Shown in pieces: positions 1 through 5,579 of a DNA stretch of 8,988 nt. The first letter of the stretch is position 1; the number at the start of each line of letters is the position of its first letter. The stretch is from Anaerolineaceae bacterium (lineage in GTDB: Bacteria > Chloroflexota > Anaerolineae > Anaerolineales > Anaerolineaceae), in contig JACZIY010000828.1 in the NCBI GenBank assembly GCA_014860845.1, positions 1-8,988 on the forward strand, read 5' to 3'. The notes under the pieces were generated by a model. The model was not told the DNA's origin. It searched no databases and was given only the letters and a program-made list of their open reading frames with translations. The position numbers and the translations under genes are program-made.

Positions 1-13
1 CCTTTAATGTGTT

Positions 14-29
14 AGTGACATAAATCACA
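14..29. promoter_or_regulatory. Crp/Fnr-family-like binding palindrome
   Basis: AGTGA-N6-TCACA matches the well-known Crp pattern TGTGA-N6-TCACA at nine of ten defined positions, and the GTGA/TCAC arms are perfectly complementary. The site lies about 95-110 bp before the lysR start. It could serve the LysR gene or a divergent gene outside the window. The match is seen directly; that a Crp/Fnr-type regulator of this organism uses it is inference. Confidence 0.4.
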
Positions 30-64
30 ATAAAATATTGGATTATTTGTGCTCCATCTATAAG

Positions 65-107
65 TAAAGCTTATTCTTAAGACAAATATGATAAAATAAA
101 GCTTATT
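65..107. repeat. 11-bp direct repeat, three helical turns apart
   Basis: TAAAGCTTATT occurs at 65-75 and again at 97-107. The 32-bp start-to-start distance is close to three DNA helical turns, so both copies face the same side of the helix. With flanking bases 62-64 and 94-96 the match is 13 of 14. The second copy ends just before the lysR ribosome binding site. This suits a cooperative or autoregulatory operator, but AT-rich DNA makes chance repeats commoner. Confidence 0.5.
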
Positions 108-111
108 TGTC
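81..111. promoter_or_regulatory. Inverted repeat abutting the lysR ribosome binding site
   Basis: GACAAATA (81-88) and TATTTGTC (104-111) are perfect reverse complements separated by 15 bp. The right arm touches the AGGAG ribosome binding site at 112-116. It may be an autoregulatory LysR operator, a common arrangement in this family, or an RNA hairpin limiting translation. Which of these applies cannot be told from sequence alone. Confidence 0.4.
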
Positions 112-123
112 AGGAGACTTGAT

Positions 124-1083
124 ATGTTAGACACACATCAGTTACGTGTTTTTCTGGCTGCAGCTGAAACACTGAATTTTTCTCAAGCAGCCAAACGCTT
201 GCATATGTCGCAACCCAGTGTGACCCAACATATCCATAACCTTGAAAAACATTTTGGAATGCAATTATTTATTAGAGCAGGACGAAAGTTAGCATTAACA
301 GAAGCTGGTGTTACATTGCTTCCGATGGCAAGGGATCTGGTTTTATCAGCTATTCGCGCAGATGAAATGATGGATACTTTGAAAGAGGAGATTCATGGCC
401 AATTATGGATTGCCTGTACAACGACTCCTGGAAAATATATTCTGCCGACATTAATGGCTGACTTCTTAAAGAAATATCCAAAAGTGGAAGCATTCATTTC
501 TGTCAGTAACCGGAATGATGCAATGCGATTATTGAACGAAGGTAAAGCCCAGATAATGGTTTCGAGTGTTTTTGATTACCATCCAGATATTGAATTTCAT
601 AAATTTATTTCCGAACCCTTGGTTTTGATTGTTCCTAAAAATCATCCCTGGACACGGAGAGAGAGTATCAATCTGGATGAATTACGCAAGGCAAATTTAA
701 TCTTAAGGGAACATTCTGCAGGTTCTTATATGGTGCTACGCGATGGTTTAGCCCAAAAGGGATTTGATATCAATGATCTGCACAGGATATTAACCCTGGG
801 TAATTCCGAGGCTATTGCTTTTGCAGTACAGGAAGGCATTGGCGTTGGTTTTGTTTCGATGCTGGTGGCACAAAGAATTGTCAAAGATCAGGTCATGATC
901 GTTAAGATTGATGATCTTGAGTTGTCACAGGATATTTATGTGGGGAAACATCGCCGGCTTCCTTCCACCTCTGCCCAGGTAGCTTTCTGGAAAATGGCAA
1001 CTGAACCTCAGAGTGAAGCCTTTTTAAAAATCAAGTCATACCTGTTACAGGATTCTTCAACGATCCTTTCTCCGGAAAGATAA
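124..1083 (+). CDS. LysR-family transcriptional regulator
   Basis: A 319-residue protein, the usual LysR length. Residues 1-60 form the winged helix-turn-helix: LRVFLAAAETLNFSQAAKRL, then SQPSVTQHIHNLEKHFG, which is the classic recognition helix and dimer-helix entry, followed by LFIR and LTEAG. Residues about 90-295 form the periplasmic-binding-protein-like effector domain, with the GKYILPTLMADF segment and the late GIGVGFVS strand typical of the family. The overall style resembles the CysL/CbbR branch, but the effector and targets cannot be named. ATG 124 is supported by AGGAG at 112-116, seven bases upstream. The gene upstream of position 1 is not visible, so any divergent target is unknown. 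The HAD-ygbA operon downstream has its own apparent promoter and may or may not be a target. Family assignment is very secure; role is not. Confidence 0.95.
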   Translation: MLDTHQLRVFLAAAETLNFSQAAKRLHMSQPSVTQHIHNLEKHFGMQLFIRAGRKLALTEAGVTLLPMARDLVLSAIRADEMMDTLKEEIHGQLWIACTTTPGKYILPTLMADFLKKYPKVEAFISVSNRNDAMRLLNEGKAQIMVSSVFDYHPDIEFHKFISEPLVLIVPKNHPWTRRESINLDELRKANLILREHSAGSYMVLRDGLAQKGFDINDLHRILTLGNSEAIAFAVQEGIGVGFVSMLVAQRIVKDQVMIVKIDDLELSQDIYVGKHRRLPSTSAQVAFWKMATEPQSEAFLKIKSYLLQDSSTILSPER

Positions 1084-1108
1084 TTTTGTACAGGTTTGAT
1101 AAAAAGGA

Positions 1109-1133
1109 ATAATTCAGGATCATTTAGAATTAT
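1109..1133. repeat. AT-rich inverted repeat after lysR
   Basis: ATAATTC (1109-1115) and GAATTAT (1127-1133) are perfect complements with an 11-bp spacer. There is no GC-rich stem or T-run, so this is not a convincing terminator for lysR. It lies just upstream of the HAD-ygbA promoter and could be part of its operator region. Confidence 0.25.
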
Positions 1134-1135
1134 AT

Positions 1136-1165
1136 GAATGCATTCGGATTAAATCCGGTTATAAT
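1136..1165 (+). promoter_or_regulatory. Promoter with two abutting palindromes for the HAD-ygbA operon
   Basis: A perfect -10 hexamer TATAAT sits at 1160-1165, which puts the transcription start near 1172 and gives a leader of about 15-20 bases. No good -35 is present at the proper distance. That zone is instead filled by the perfect palindrome GAATGCATTC (1136-1145) and an adjoining odd palindrome CGGATTAAATCCG (1145-1157) that share one base. A promoter with a poor -35 under palindromes is typical of regulated transcription. ATGCATT (1138-1144) equals the core of the E. coli NsrR half-site; E. coli ygbA is an NsrR target, so the match is suggestive, though the second half-site is poor. Confidence 0.5.
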
Positions 1166-1187
1166 CGTGCGATGTTAACGAAGGATT

Positions 1188-1907
1188 ATGCGAGTGAATA
1201 GAGCTATTTTATTTGATCTGGATGGGGTCTTAATTGATTCGATGAGGTGTCATGCCCGTACATGGCGGGAAGCGATCAAAACCAAATTAAATATCGATAT
1301 CCCTGAAGAGTATTTTTTAATCAATGAAGGTAGAAATTCAAAGGATATTTTGGTTGAGTTGATACAAAAGCATCAAATCGATGCTGATGTTGATACCTGG
1401 CAGAAAGTCAGTGAATATCGTGATCAACTCTTTTTAGAAGCCTTTACGCCTCGTCTTGTGAATGGTGCAAAAGATTTGGTTAAATTACTGCATGGCTTTG
1501 GATATCAGCTGGGGGTTGCTACCGGCAGTACAAGACAGGTGGTTGAAGAATTGTTATCAAAAACCGGTATTCGGGATTATTTTTCTGATCTGGTGGCATC
1601 GGAAGATGTTCAATTCAGTAAGCCCCATCCACAACCTTACCAATTGTTGTTACAGCACCTGCAAGTGAGACCAGACCAGACGCTGGTGATCGAAAATGCA
1701 CCTTTAGGTATAACATCCGCATTAGCTGCAGATTTGATCTGCCTGGCTGTTGCAACCACCAATGCACCTGATTTGCTCGCACAAGCATCCAAAGTATTTA
1801 TCACATTGGATGAAATTGGAAAATTTCTCGAATATGAATATTTACAGACGAATGGTGTTGGAGTTTGGGGCTTTCAATCAACCATTAAGGAAATCTATGC
1901 ATCCTAG
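1188..1907 (+). CDS. HAD-superfamily hydrolase, beta-phosphoglucomutase-like
   Basis: A 239-residue HAD subfamily IA enzyme. Motif I is FDLDGVLIDS with nucleophile D10 and acid/base D12. The region from about residue 19 to 85 is the helical cap. Motif II is GVATGST (T112), motif III is K145 in SKPHPQPY, and motif IV is IENAPLG (E169). The IENAPLGI form of motif IV resembles beta-phosphoglucomutases and sugar-phosphate phosphatases, so a small sugar phosphate is the likeliest substrate; the exact reaction is unknown. The AAGGA at 1181-1185 is only two bases from ATG 1188 but eight bases from an in-frame GTG at 1194, which is better placed and leaves the catalytic motif intact, so the true start may be GTG 1194. 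The 3' end overlaps the next gene by 11 bp, implying translational coupling with the YgbA protein. Confidence 0.93.
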   Translation: MRVNRAILFDLDGVLIDSMRCHARTWREAIKTKLNIDIPEEYFLINEGRNSKDILVELIQKHQIDADVDTWQKVSEYRDQLFLEAFTPRLVNGAKDLVKLLHGFGYQLGVATGSTRQVVEELLSKTGIRDYFSDLVASEDVQFSKPHPQPYQLLLQHLQVRPDQTLVIENAPLGITSALAADLICLAVATTNAPDLLAQASKVFITLDEIGKFLEYEYLQTNGVGVWGFQSTIKEIYAS

Positions 1908-2232
1908 ATTACAACGAGAACAAAAAACCATCGATTTGATGATTGAATTATATTGTCATGATCAACATAAAAATCAGAATGGATTATGTGCAGAGTGTCA
2001 GGGACTGAAAGACTATGCTCACCTCAGACTGGAAAAATGCCCATACCAGGAAAAGAAAACCACCTGTGCTAATTGTCCCACTCATTGTTATCAAAAGTCT
2101 ATGCGTGAGAAGATACGTGTAGTAATGCACTATGCTGGTCCCCGAATGTTGAAAAATCACCCAGGGTTAACATTTCTGCATCTACTGGATGGGTTAAGAA
2201 AACCGATCCCTTTAACAATGAAAAGAAAGTGA
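1897..2232 (+). CDS. ygbA: YgbA-family cysteine-rich protein (nitrous oxide-stimulated promoter family)
   Basis: A 111-residue protein matching the YgbA_NO family (Pfam PF11756) along its length: REQKTIDLMIELYC, CAECQGLKDYAHLRLEKCPY, TCANCPTHCY, REKIRVVMHYAGPRM, HPGLTFLHLLD. Seven cysteines (C20, C31, C34, C48, C57, C60, C64), including two CxxC pairs, suggest a zinc or iron-sulfur site. Enterobacterial ygbA belongs to the NsrR nitric-oxide regulon and has been linked to growth under nitrosative stress; the molecular function is unknown. A longer frame opens at 1750, but family alignment starts at ATG 1897, which has AAGGA at 1887-1891 five bases upstream. The 11-bp overlap with the HAD gene and the terminator just downstream define a two-gene operon. 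A HAD hydrolase as partner is an unusual context for the family. Confidence 0.9.
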   Translation: MHPRLQREQKTIDLMIELYCHDQHKNQNGLCAECQGLKDYAHLRLEKCPYQEKKTTCANCPTHCYQKSMREKIRVVMHYAGPRMLKNHPGLTFLHLLDGLRKPIPLTMKRK

Positions 2233-2241
2233 TAAAAGAAT

Positions 2242-2268
2242 AGAGCACCTGGTGAGGTGCTCTTTATT
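2242..2268 (+). terminator. Intrinsic terminator of the HAD-ygbA operon
   Basis: A nine-base-pair stem, AGAGCACCT (2242-2250) with AGGTGCTCT (2255-2263), has the tight GGTG loop and is followed by TTATT. It lies 9 bases after the YgbA stop codon. A GC-containing perfect stem followed by a U-rich tail is a standard rho-independent terminator. Confidence 0.85.
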
Positions 2269-2271
2269 AGG

Positions 2272-2296
2272 TGCCCGTAGAGGGCAGGCCCGCCTG
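2272..2296. repeat. GC-rich nested palindrome patch, possible REP-like remnant
   Basis: A short GC-rich island inside AT-rich intergenic DNA. It holds GCCC (2273-2276) with GGGC (2282-2285), then CAGGC (2285-2289) with GCCTG (2292-2296) around a 2-base loop. The look is that of the GC-rich dispersed intergenic repeats seen in many bacteria. Only one copy is present in this window, so its repetitive nature is inferred. Confidence 0.3.
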
Positions 2297-2325
2297 TTAT
2301 GATTATTATCTCTTATTTTTATAAC
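2297..2325 (+). promoter_or_regulatory. Candidate promoter of the tyrosine phosphatase gene
   Basis: TATAAC at 2320-2325 matches five of six bases of the -10 consensus. TTATGA at 2297-2302, 17 bp upstream, is a weak -35. A start near 2332 would leave a leader of about 30 bases. After the strong terminator before it, this gene needs its own promoter, and this is the best candidate seen. Confidence 0.35.
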
Positions 2326-2363
2326 AATACAAGATCACTTGGAATAGCTAGAAGGTTTTGATT

Positions 2364-2849
2364 ATGAATAATTTAACCTTGATCCCTTTTGGACTTCCTG
2401 GAAAAATATTTCGCAGTCCCATGCCAAAAGGCTCCTTTGATTATGGATTAACGACAGTAGATGAAATGCTGGAAGGTGAAGTATCTAAAGTTGTTATATT
2501 GGTAGAGGAATTTGAGTGGTGGCAGAGAGCTAATGTGGATTTGCTAACACTTTATAATGCGAATAATATTGAGATTCTGCATTACCCGGTAGAGGATTTT
2601 AATATTCCTACAGATCTGAATTCTTATCTGGAGGCAGTTCAGCAGGTGATATTCTGGGCAAGATCAGGTGAAAACATTGCTATCCATTGTTTTGCAGGGA
2701 TTGGGAGAACCGGTACGTTTCTGACTGCTATGGCAGTGGATAATTTTGGTTGGAGTCCACTGGAAGCAGTGTTATGGATTCGGCAATTTATCCCTGGCGC
2801 TGTTGAAAACGAAACCCAACTCAAATTTGTGATGCAATCATTGCAATAA
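2364..2849 (+). CDS. Small dual-specificity / tyrosine protein phosphatase
   Basis: A 161-residue single-domain cysteine phosphatase. The P-loop signature C-x5-R is HCFAGIGRTG, with nucleophile C109 and phosphate-binding R115. The mobile acid loop is HYPVEDFNIP, with D78 as probable general acid about 30 residues before the P-loop, as usual in compact DSPs. No signal peptide or membrane helix is seen, so it is cytoplasmic. Natural substrate is unknown: phosphotyrosine proteins are the default, but DSPs of the PTPMT1 type act on phosphatidylglycerophosphate, and the convergent neighbour is a lipid kinase. A TTG at 2358 would extend it by two residues, but GAAGG (2351-2355) is eight bases from ATG 2364, so the ATG is preferred. 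Its stop lies 8 bp from the stop of the convergent DagK gene. Confidence 0.92.
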   Translation: MNNLTLIPFGLPGKIFRSPMPKGSFDYGLTTVDEMLEGEVSKVVILVEEFEWWQRANVDLLTLYNANNIEILHYPVEDFNIPTDLNSYLEAVQQVIFWARSGENIAIHCFAGIGRTGTFLTAMAVDNFGWSPLEAVLWIRQFIPGAVENETQLKFVMQSLQ

Positions 2850-2857
2850 TCTGAAAT

Positions 2858-3754
2858 TTATGCAGGCACAATTACCTGCAATGCTTCGTTCTTGACCTTT
2901 ATTTCCACTGGTGATTGCCCCCACATTTCGCCATCCGCCTGGGTTGCCTGTACCGGATCGGACTCGATTGAGACAGTCTTCACCTGCCAGTGTAAGGCTG
3001 GATCTTTCAGCTCATTTCCACCGACGATGGAAGCTGCCAGAGAAAATAATTGCATTAGATCCATCTTACGCAGTACAAATACATCTAATAAGCCATCATC
3101 TATTTTTACTTTGGGATCCAGAACCAGGCCTGGTACGCCAAAATAGCCAGCATTGGCAATTAAGCAGGTTAAACCTGAACATTCTAGTGGTTCACCATCA
3201 AGAATCAGGTGGTAGTGTGCTTCTTTAATATTGTGTAATGCCTGGGTAGCTCCCATAATATAAGCAAAAATTCCATATCGTTCTTTAAGCTCGCGATCGG
3301 TGCCTTCCAGCATGGCTGCTTCCAACCCCATACCTGCCCGTAAAGCAAATGCAGGTACTGTCTGATCATTGGTAATTCCAAGATCAATAGAACGGAGGTG
3401 TGATTTTTCAGGATGGGTAATCAATGCGCAGGCTTCCTGTAAATTTTGAGGAATACCAAGCTCAATGGACAAAATATTGCCTGTGCCCCCCGGAAGGATT
3501 GCCATGGGTATGCCAGTGCCCTGTAAGCCACTGGCGACTTCCATGACCGTTCCGTCTCCCCCATATGCAACAACGATATCTACATCATCTTTTATGGCTT
3601 TTTCTGCCTGGCATATTCCATCACATCGTTTTTTGGTAATGACCAGATCCCAATCAATATTAGCCTGATGAAAAAGATTATTAAATATCCGTAAAGGAGG
3701 ATTTTTCGATCCTGCACTTGGGTTTAGAATGATACGAACATTTTTTTTTGCCAT
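2858..3754 (-). CDS. dagK: DagK/YegS-type diacylglycerol (lipid) kinase
   Basis: A 298-residue member of the DAGK catalytic-domain family. The NPSAGSKN loop (about residues 11-18), GGDGT (65-69) and LPGGTGN (87-93) form the nucleotide-binding site shared with sphingosine and NAD kinases. The C-terminal domain shows the family segments DGLLDVFVLR and DGE. It should phosphorylate diacylglycerol or a related lipid at the inner membrane face with ATP; in Gram-positive bacteria such enzymes (DgkB) recycle the diacylglycerol left by polymer or head-group transfer. The exact lipid is not proven. Length is normal and all motifs are intact. A TTG at 3760 would add two residues, but GAGA upstream is better spaced for ATG 3754. 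It is divergent from the membrane phosphodiesterase-GDPD pair, fitting a shared lipid-turnover role. Confidence 0.9.
   Translation of the reverse strand: MAKKNVRIILNPSAGSKNPPLRIFNNLFHQANIDWDLVITKKRCDGICQAEKAIKDDVDIVVAYGGDGTVMEVASGLQGTGIPMAILPGGTGNILSIELGIPQNLQEACALITHPEKSHLRSIDLGITNDQTVPAFALRAGMGLEAAMLEGTDRELKERYGIFAYIMGATQALHNIKEAHYHLILDGEPLECSGLTCLIANAGYFGVPGLVLDPKVKIDDGLLDVFVLRKMDLMQLFSLAASIVGGNELKDPALHWQVKTVSIESDPVQATQADGEMWGQSPVEIKVKNEALQVIVPA
2861..2880. terminator. Weak hairpin at the convergent phosphatase/dagK ends
   Basis: TGCAGG (2861-2866) and CCTGCA (2875-2880) form a six-base-pair stem with an 8-base loop inside the last codons of dagK. Only 8 bp separate the two stop codons, so this hairpin may help end transcription from both sides. 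Neither flank has a strong T-run, so the call is tentative. Confidence 0.25.
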
Positions 3755-3780
3755 CGCCAATCTCTATCAAATGATTCAAT

Positions 3781-3837
3781 CAGAAGTTTCTGTTAAATAC
3801 AATTCTATTATAAAAAGAAAACTTCAGAATTTGTTAA
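3781..3837 (-). promoter_or_regulatory. Candidate dagK promoter with inverted repeats
   Basis: On the minus strand a perfect -10 TATAAT lies at 3812-3807. The best -35 is TTAACA at 3837-3832 with a long 19-bp spacer. Around it are a palindrome CAGAA-GT-TTCTG (3781-3792) and an inverted repeat GAAGTTT (3783-3789) / AAACTTC (3819-3825) that brackets the -10. This arrangement could bind a repressor. The promoter call rests mainly on the -10. Confidence 0.4.
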
Positions 3838-3923
3838 TTAATGCAAGCTTTTTATTTGTCACTCCTTCTATGATATGTTAGATTTAACCACAACGTTGAA
3901 GATCTTATAGATTGAGAGCTGAT

Positions 3924-5579
3924 ATGAAAAAATCTTTCAAATTAATGGTTCGTTTGGTTTTAGCACTCGCTTTAGGTGCGGGAGCGATCTTTCTTGCTTT
4001 GGAGTTGATGGATAATCTGTATGGGTACCGTTCTCCATTGTCAGAGAACCCCCCTGTACCAGGTCAATCATTTGGGGAACCAATGGGCGAGCGGGTTGTA
4101 TATGTTCTGATCGATGGATTACGGTATGACACATCCCTTAAATCTGAAGTAATGCCGTTTTTAAACCAACTACGAAACCAGGGCGCCAGTGCCAAAATGC
4201 TCTCCCAAACACCCTCATTTTCATCACCTGGTTATGGCAGCCTGTTAACTGGCGCCTGGCCGTATTTGAGTGATGCACCAGCATTCAATCTCGAATATGA
4301 AAATTTTTATCAGCTAACACAGGATAACATTTTTAGTTCGGCTAAACGTCATGGTTTACGTACTGCGGTATCAGGATATTATTGGTTTGAGAAAATAATT
4401 CCTGCAGATTCGCTTGATATTGGTTTTTTCACCCAGGAGGACGATCAAAAAGCTGATCGTCAGGTGGTGGAGGCAACCATTCCCTGGCTGGAATCAGATA
4501 ATTATGATTTGATCATGATTCATCTGGATCAGGTGGACTACGCCGGTCATCATGAAGGTGGACCGCAAGATGAAAGGTGGGATCAGGCGGCCAACCGGGT
4601 GGATGGATTATTGGCTGAAATTGTGGCGGAATTAGATTTTTCAAAAGATGTGCTGATGATCAGTTCCGATCATGGCCATATAGATCAGGGGGGACATGGC
4701 GGTCACGATCCAATCACCCTGGTTGAACCCTTTATCATGGTTGGAAATCGTGTCTTGCCCGGTGTGTATGATGATATATTCATGGTGGATGTGGCACCGA
4801 CGCTGGCAGCATTATCAGGGATTAATTTGCCAGCCACCACGCAAGGTCGTGTGTTAACTGAAATGATCAATTTCTCCAGAAGTACGCTCAATGAACTTAA
4901 GATTGAAACTGCCAGGCAACAATCTCAATTACTGGCTGCTTATGCCACAGCGATCGGTCAGCCTTTACCCGAAGAAGCAACCAATGCTGATCCAAATTTG
5001 GCTGTACTTGATTATCAAAATGAATTGGAGGATTTACAGCAATCAAAACTAAATCGGGAACGATTGATCCGCTTTGGAATAGCGGGGTTGGTTTTTTTGT
5101 TCTTGGTACTCCTTTTGTGGCGATTGAAACCCATAGGTTGGTTGAATCTGGTGCTCGGTGCAATATTGTTCTCTGTATTATTCCACGTTTCCTATATAAC
5201 TTTTGGGCAAAAACTCTATTCATATAGTACGGTGATCAGTCCAACCCAATTGGTATTGATCAATGGCATCTTTACAATCATTTCATTATCCATCACTCTG
5301 TTACTACTGACCTTCCAGAATTGGATTGTGATGGATTTAAAACAGAATTTTATAAAAATTCTTGATCTGGGTTTATTTATCATGGTCGTTACATCTTTGC
5401 CCCTTATTGCCCATATTCTTTGGAATGGATTGTTCGCAACCTGGAATCTACCAGATCTTGCATTGCACTACCTGGCATTATTAAGTCTGATACAGATATT
5501 CTTTATTGGGCTGGGAATTCTTTTCTTAAGTCTGGCAACCGGGATAATTCTCATTAATCGAAGGAGAAGAACTGCATGA
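3924..5579 (+). CDS. Membrane-anchored alkaline-phosphatase-superfamily phosphodiesterase/transferase
   Basis: A 551-residue protein. Residues 8-28 are an N-terminal membrane helix. Residues about 56-320 form the catalytic domain: metal ligand D64 in VLIDGLRYD; nucleophile probably S100 in SFSSPGYGSLLTG, where NPP and GPI-ethanolamine-phosphate transferases carry Thr; D205/H209 in DQVDYAGH; D249/H250 in SSDHGH; H258 or H261 in GGHGGHD. These are the two-zinc ligands of the superfamily. Residues 381-551 hold about five membrane helices ending in RRRR. With the N-terminus inside, six helices place the catalytic domain outside and the Arg tail inside, a consistent topology. Likely acts on lipid head groups or phosphodiesters at the outer membrane face; hydrolase versus transferase is unsettled. 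ATG 3924 with GAGAG at 3914-3918 is preferred to TTG 3912. It overlaps the GDPD gene by 4 bp. Confidence 0.9.
   Translation: MKKSFKLMVRLVLALALGAGAIFLALELMDNLYGYRSPLSENPPVPGQSFGEPMGERVVYVLIDGLRYDTSLKSEVMPFLNQLRNQGASAKMLSQTPSFSSPGYGSLLTGAWPYLSDAPAFNLEYENFYQLTQDNIFSSAKRHGLRTAVSGYYWFEKIIPADSLDIGFFTQEDDQKADRQVVEATIPWLESDNYDLIMIHLDQVDYAGHHEGGPQDERWDQAANRVDGLLAEIVAELDFSKDVLMISSDHGHIDQGGHGGHDPITLVEPFIMVGNRVLPGVYDDIFMVDVAPTLAALSGINLPATTQGRVLTEMINFSRSTLNELKIETARQQSQLLAAYATAIGQPLPEEATNADPNLAVLDYQNELEDLQQSKLNRERLIRFGIAGLVFLFLVLLLWRLKPIGWLNLVLGAILFSVLFHVSYITFGQKLYSYSTVISPTQLVLINGIFTIISLSITLLLLTFQNWIVMDLKQNFIKILDLGLFIMVVTSLPLIAHILWNGLFATWNLPDLALHYLALLSLIQIFFIGLGILFLSLATGIILINRRRRTA

Noticed and set aside
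38..64. TTGGAT / TATAAG as the lysR promoter
   Set aside because: The -10-like TATAAG is reasonable, but the spacer to TTGGAT is only 15 bp, so it is not called as a feature.
1750..1896. N-terminal extension of the YgbA frame by 49 codons
   Set aside because: The extension lies wholly within the HAD coding sequence in another frame, has no family similarity, and ATG 1897 has its own well-spaced AAGGA.
2892..3228. Two open frames on the plus strand opposite dagK
   Set aside because: They are antisense shadows of the intact DagK reading frame, with no recognisable domain and no ribosome binding site.
3856..3874. TTGTCA and TATGAT as a promoter for the membrane phosphodiesterase
   Set aside because: The spacer is only 7 bp, so the two hexamers cannot work together, and no other convincing pair was found before this gene.
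4897..5223. Minus-strand frame of 108 codons opposite the membrane phosphodiesterase
   Set aside because: It is antisense to a well-supported membrane-helix region and shows no motif of its own.
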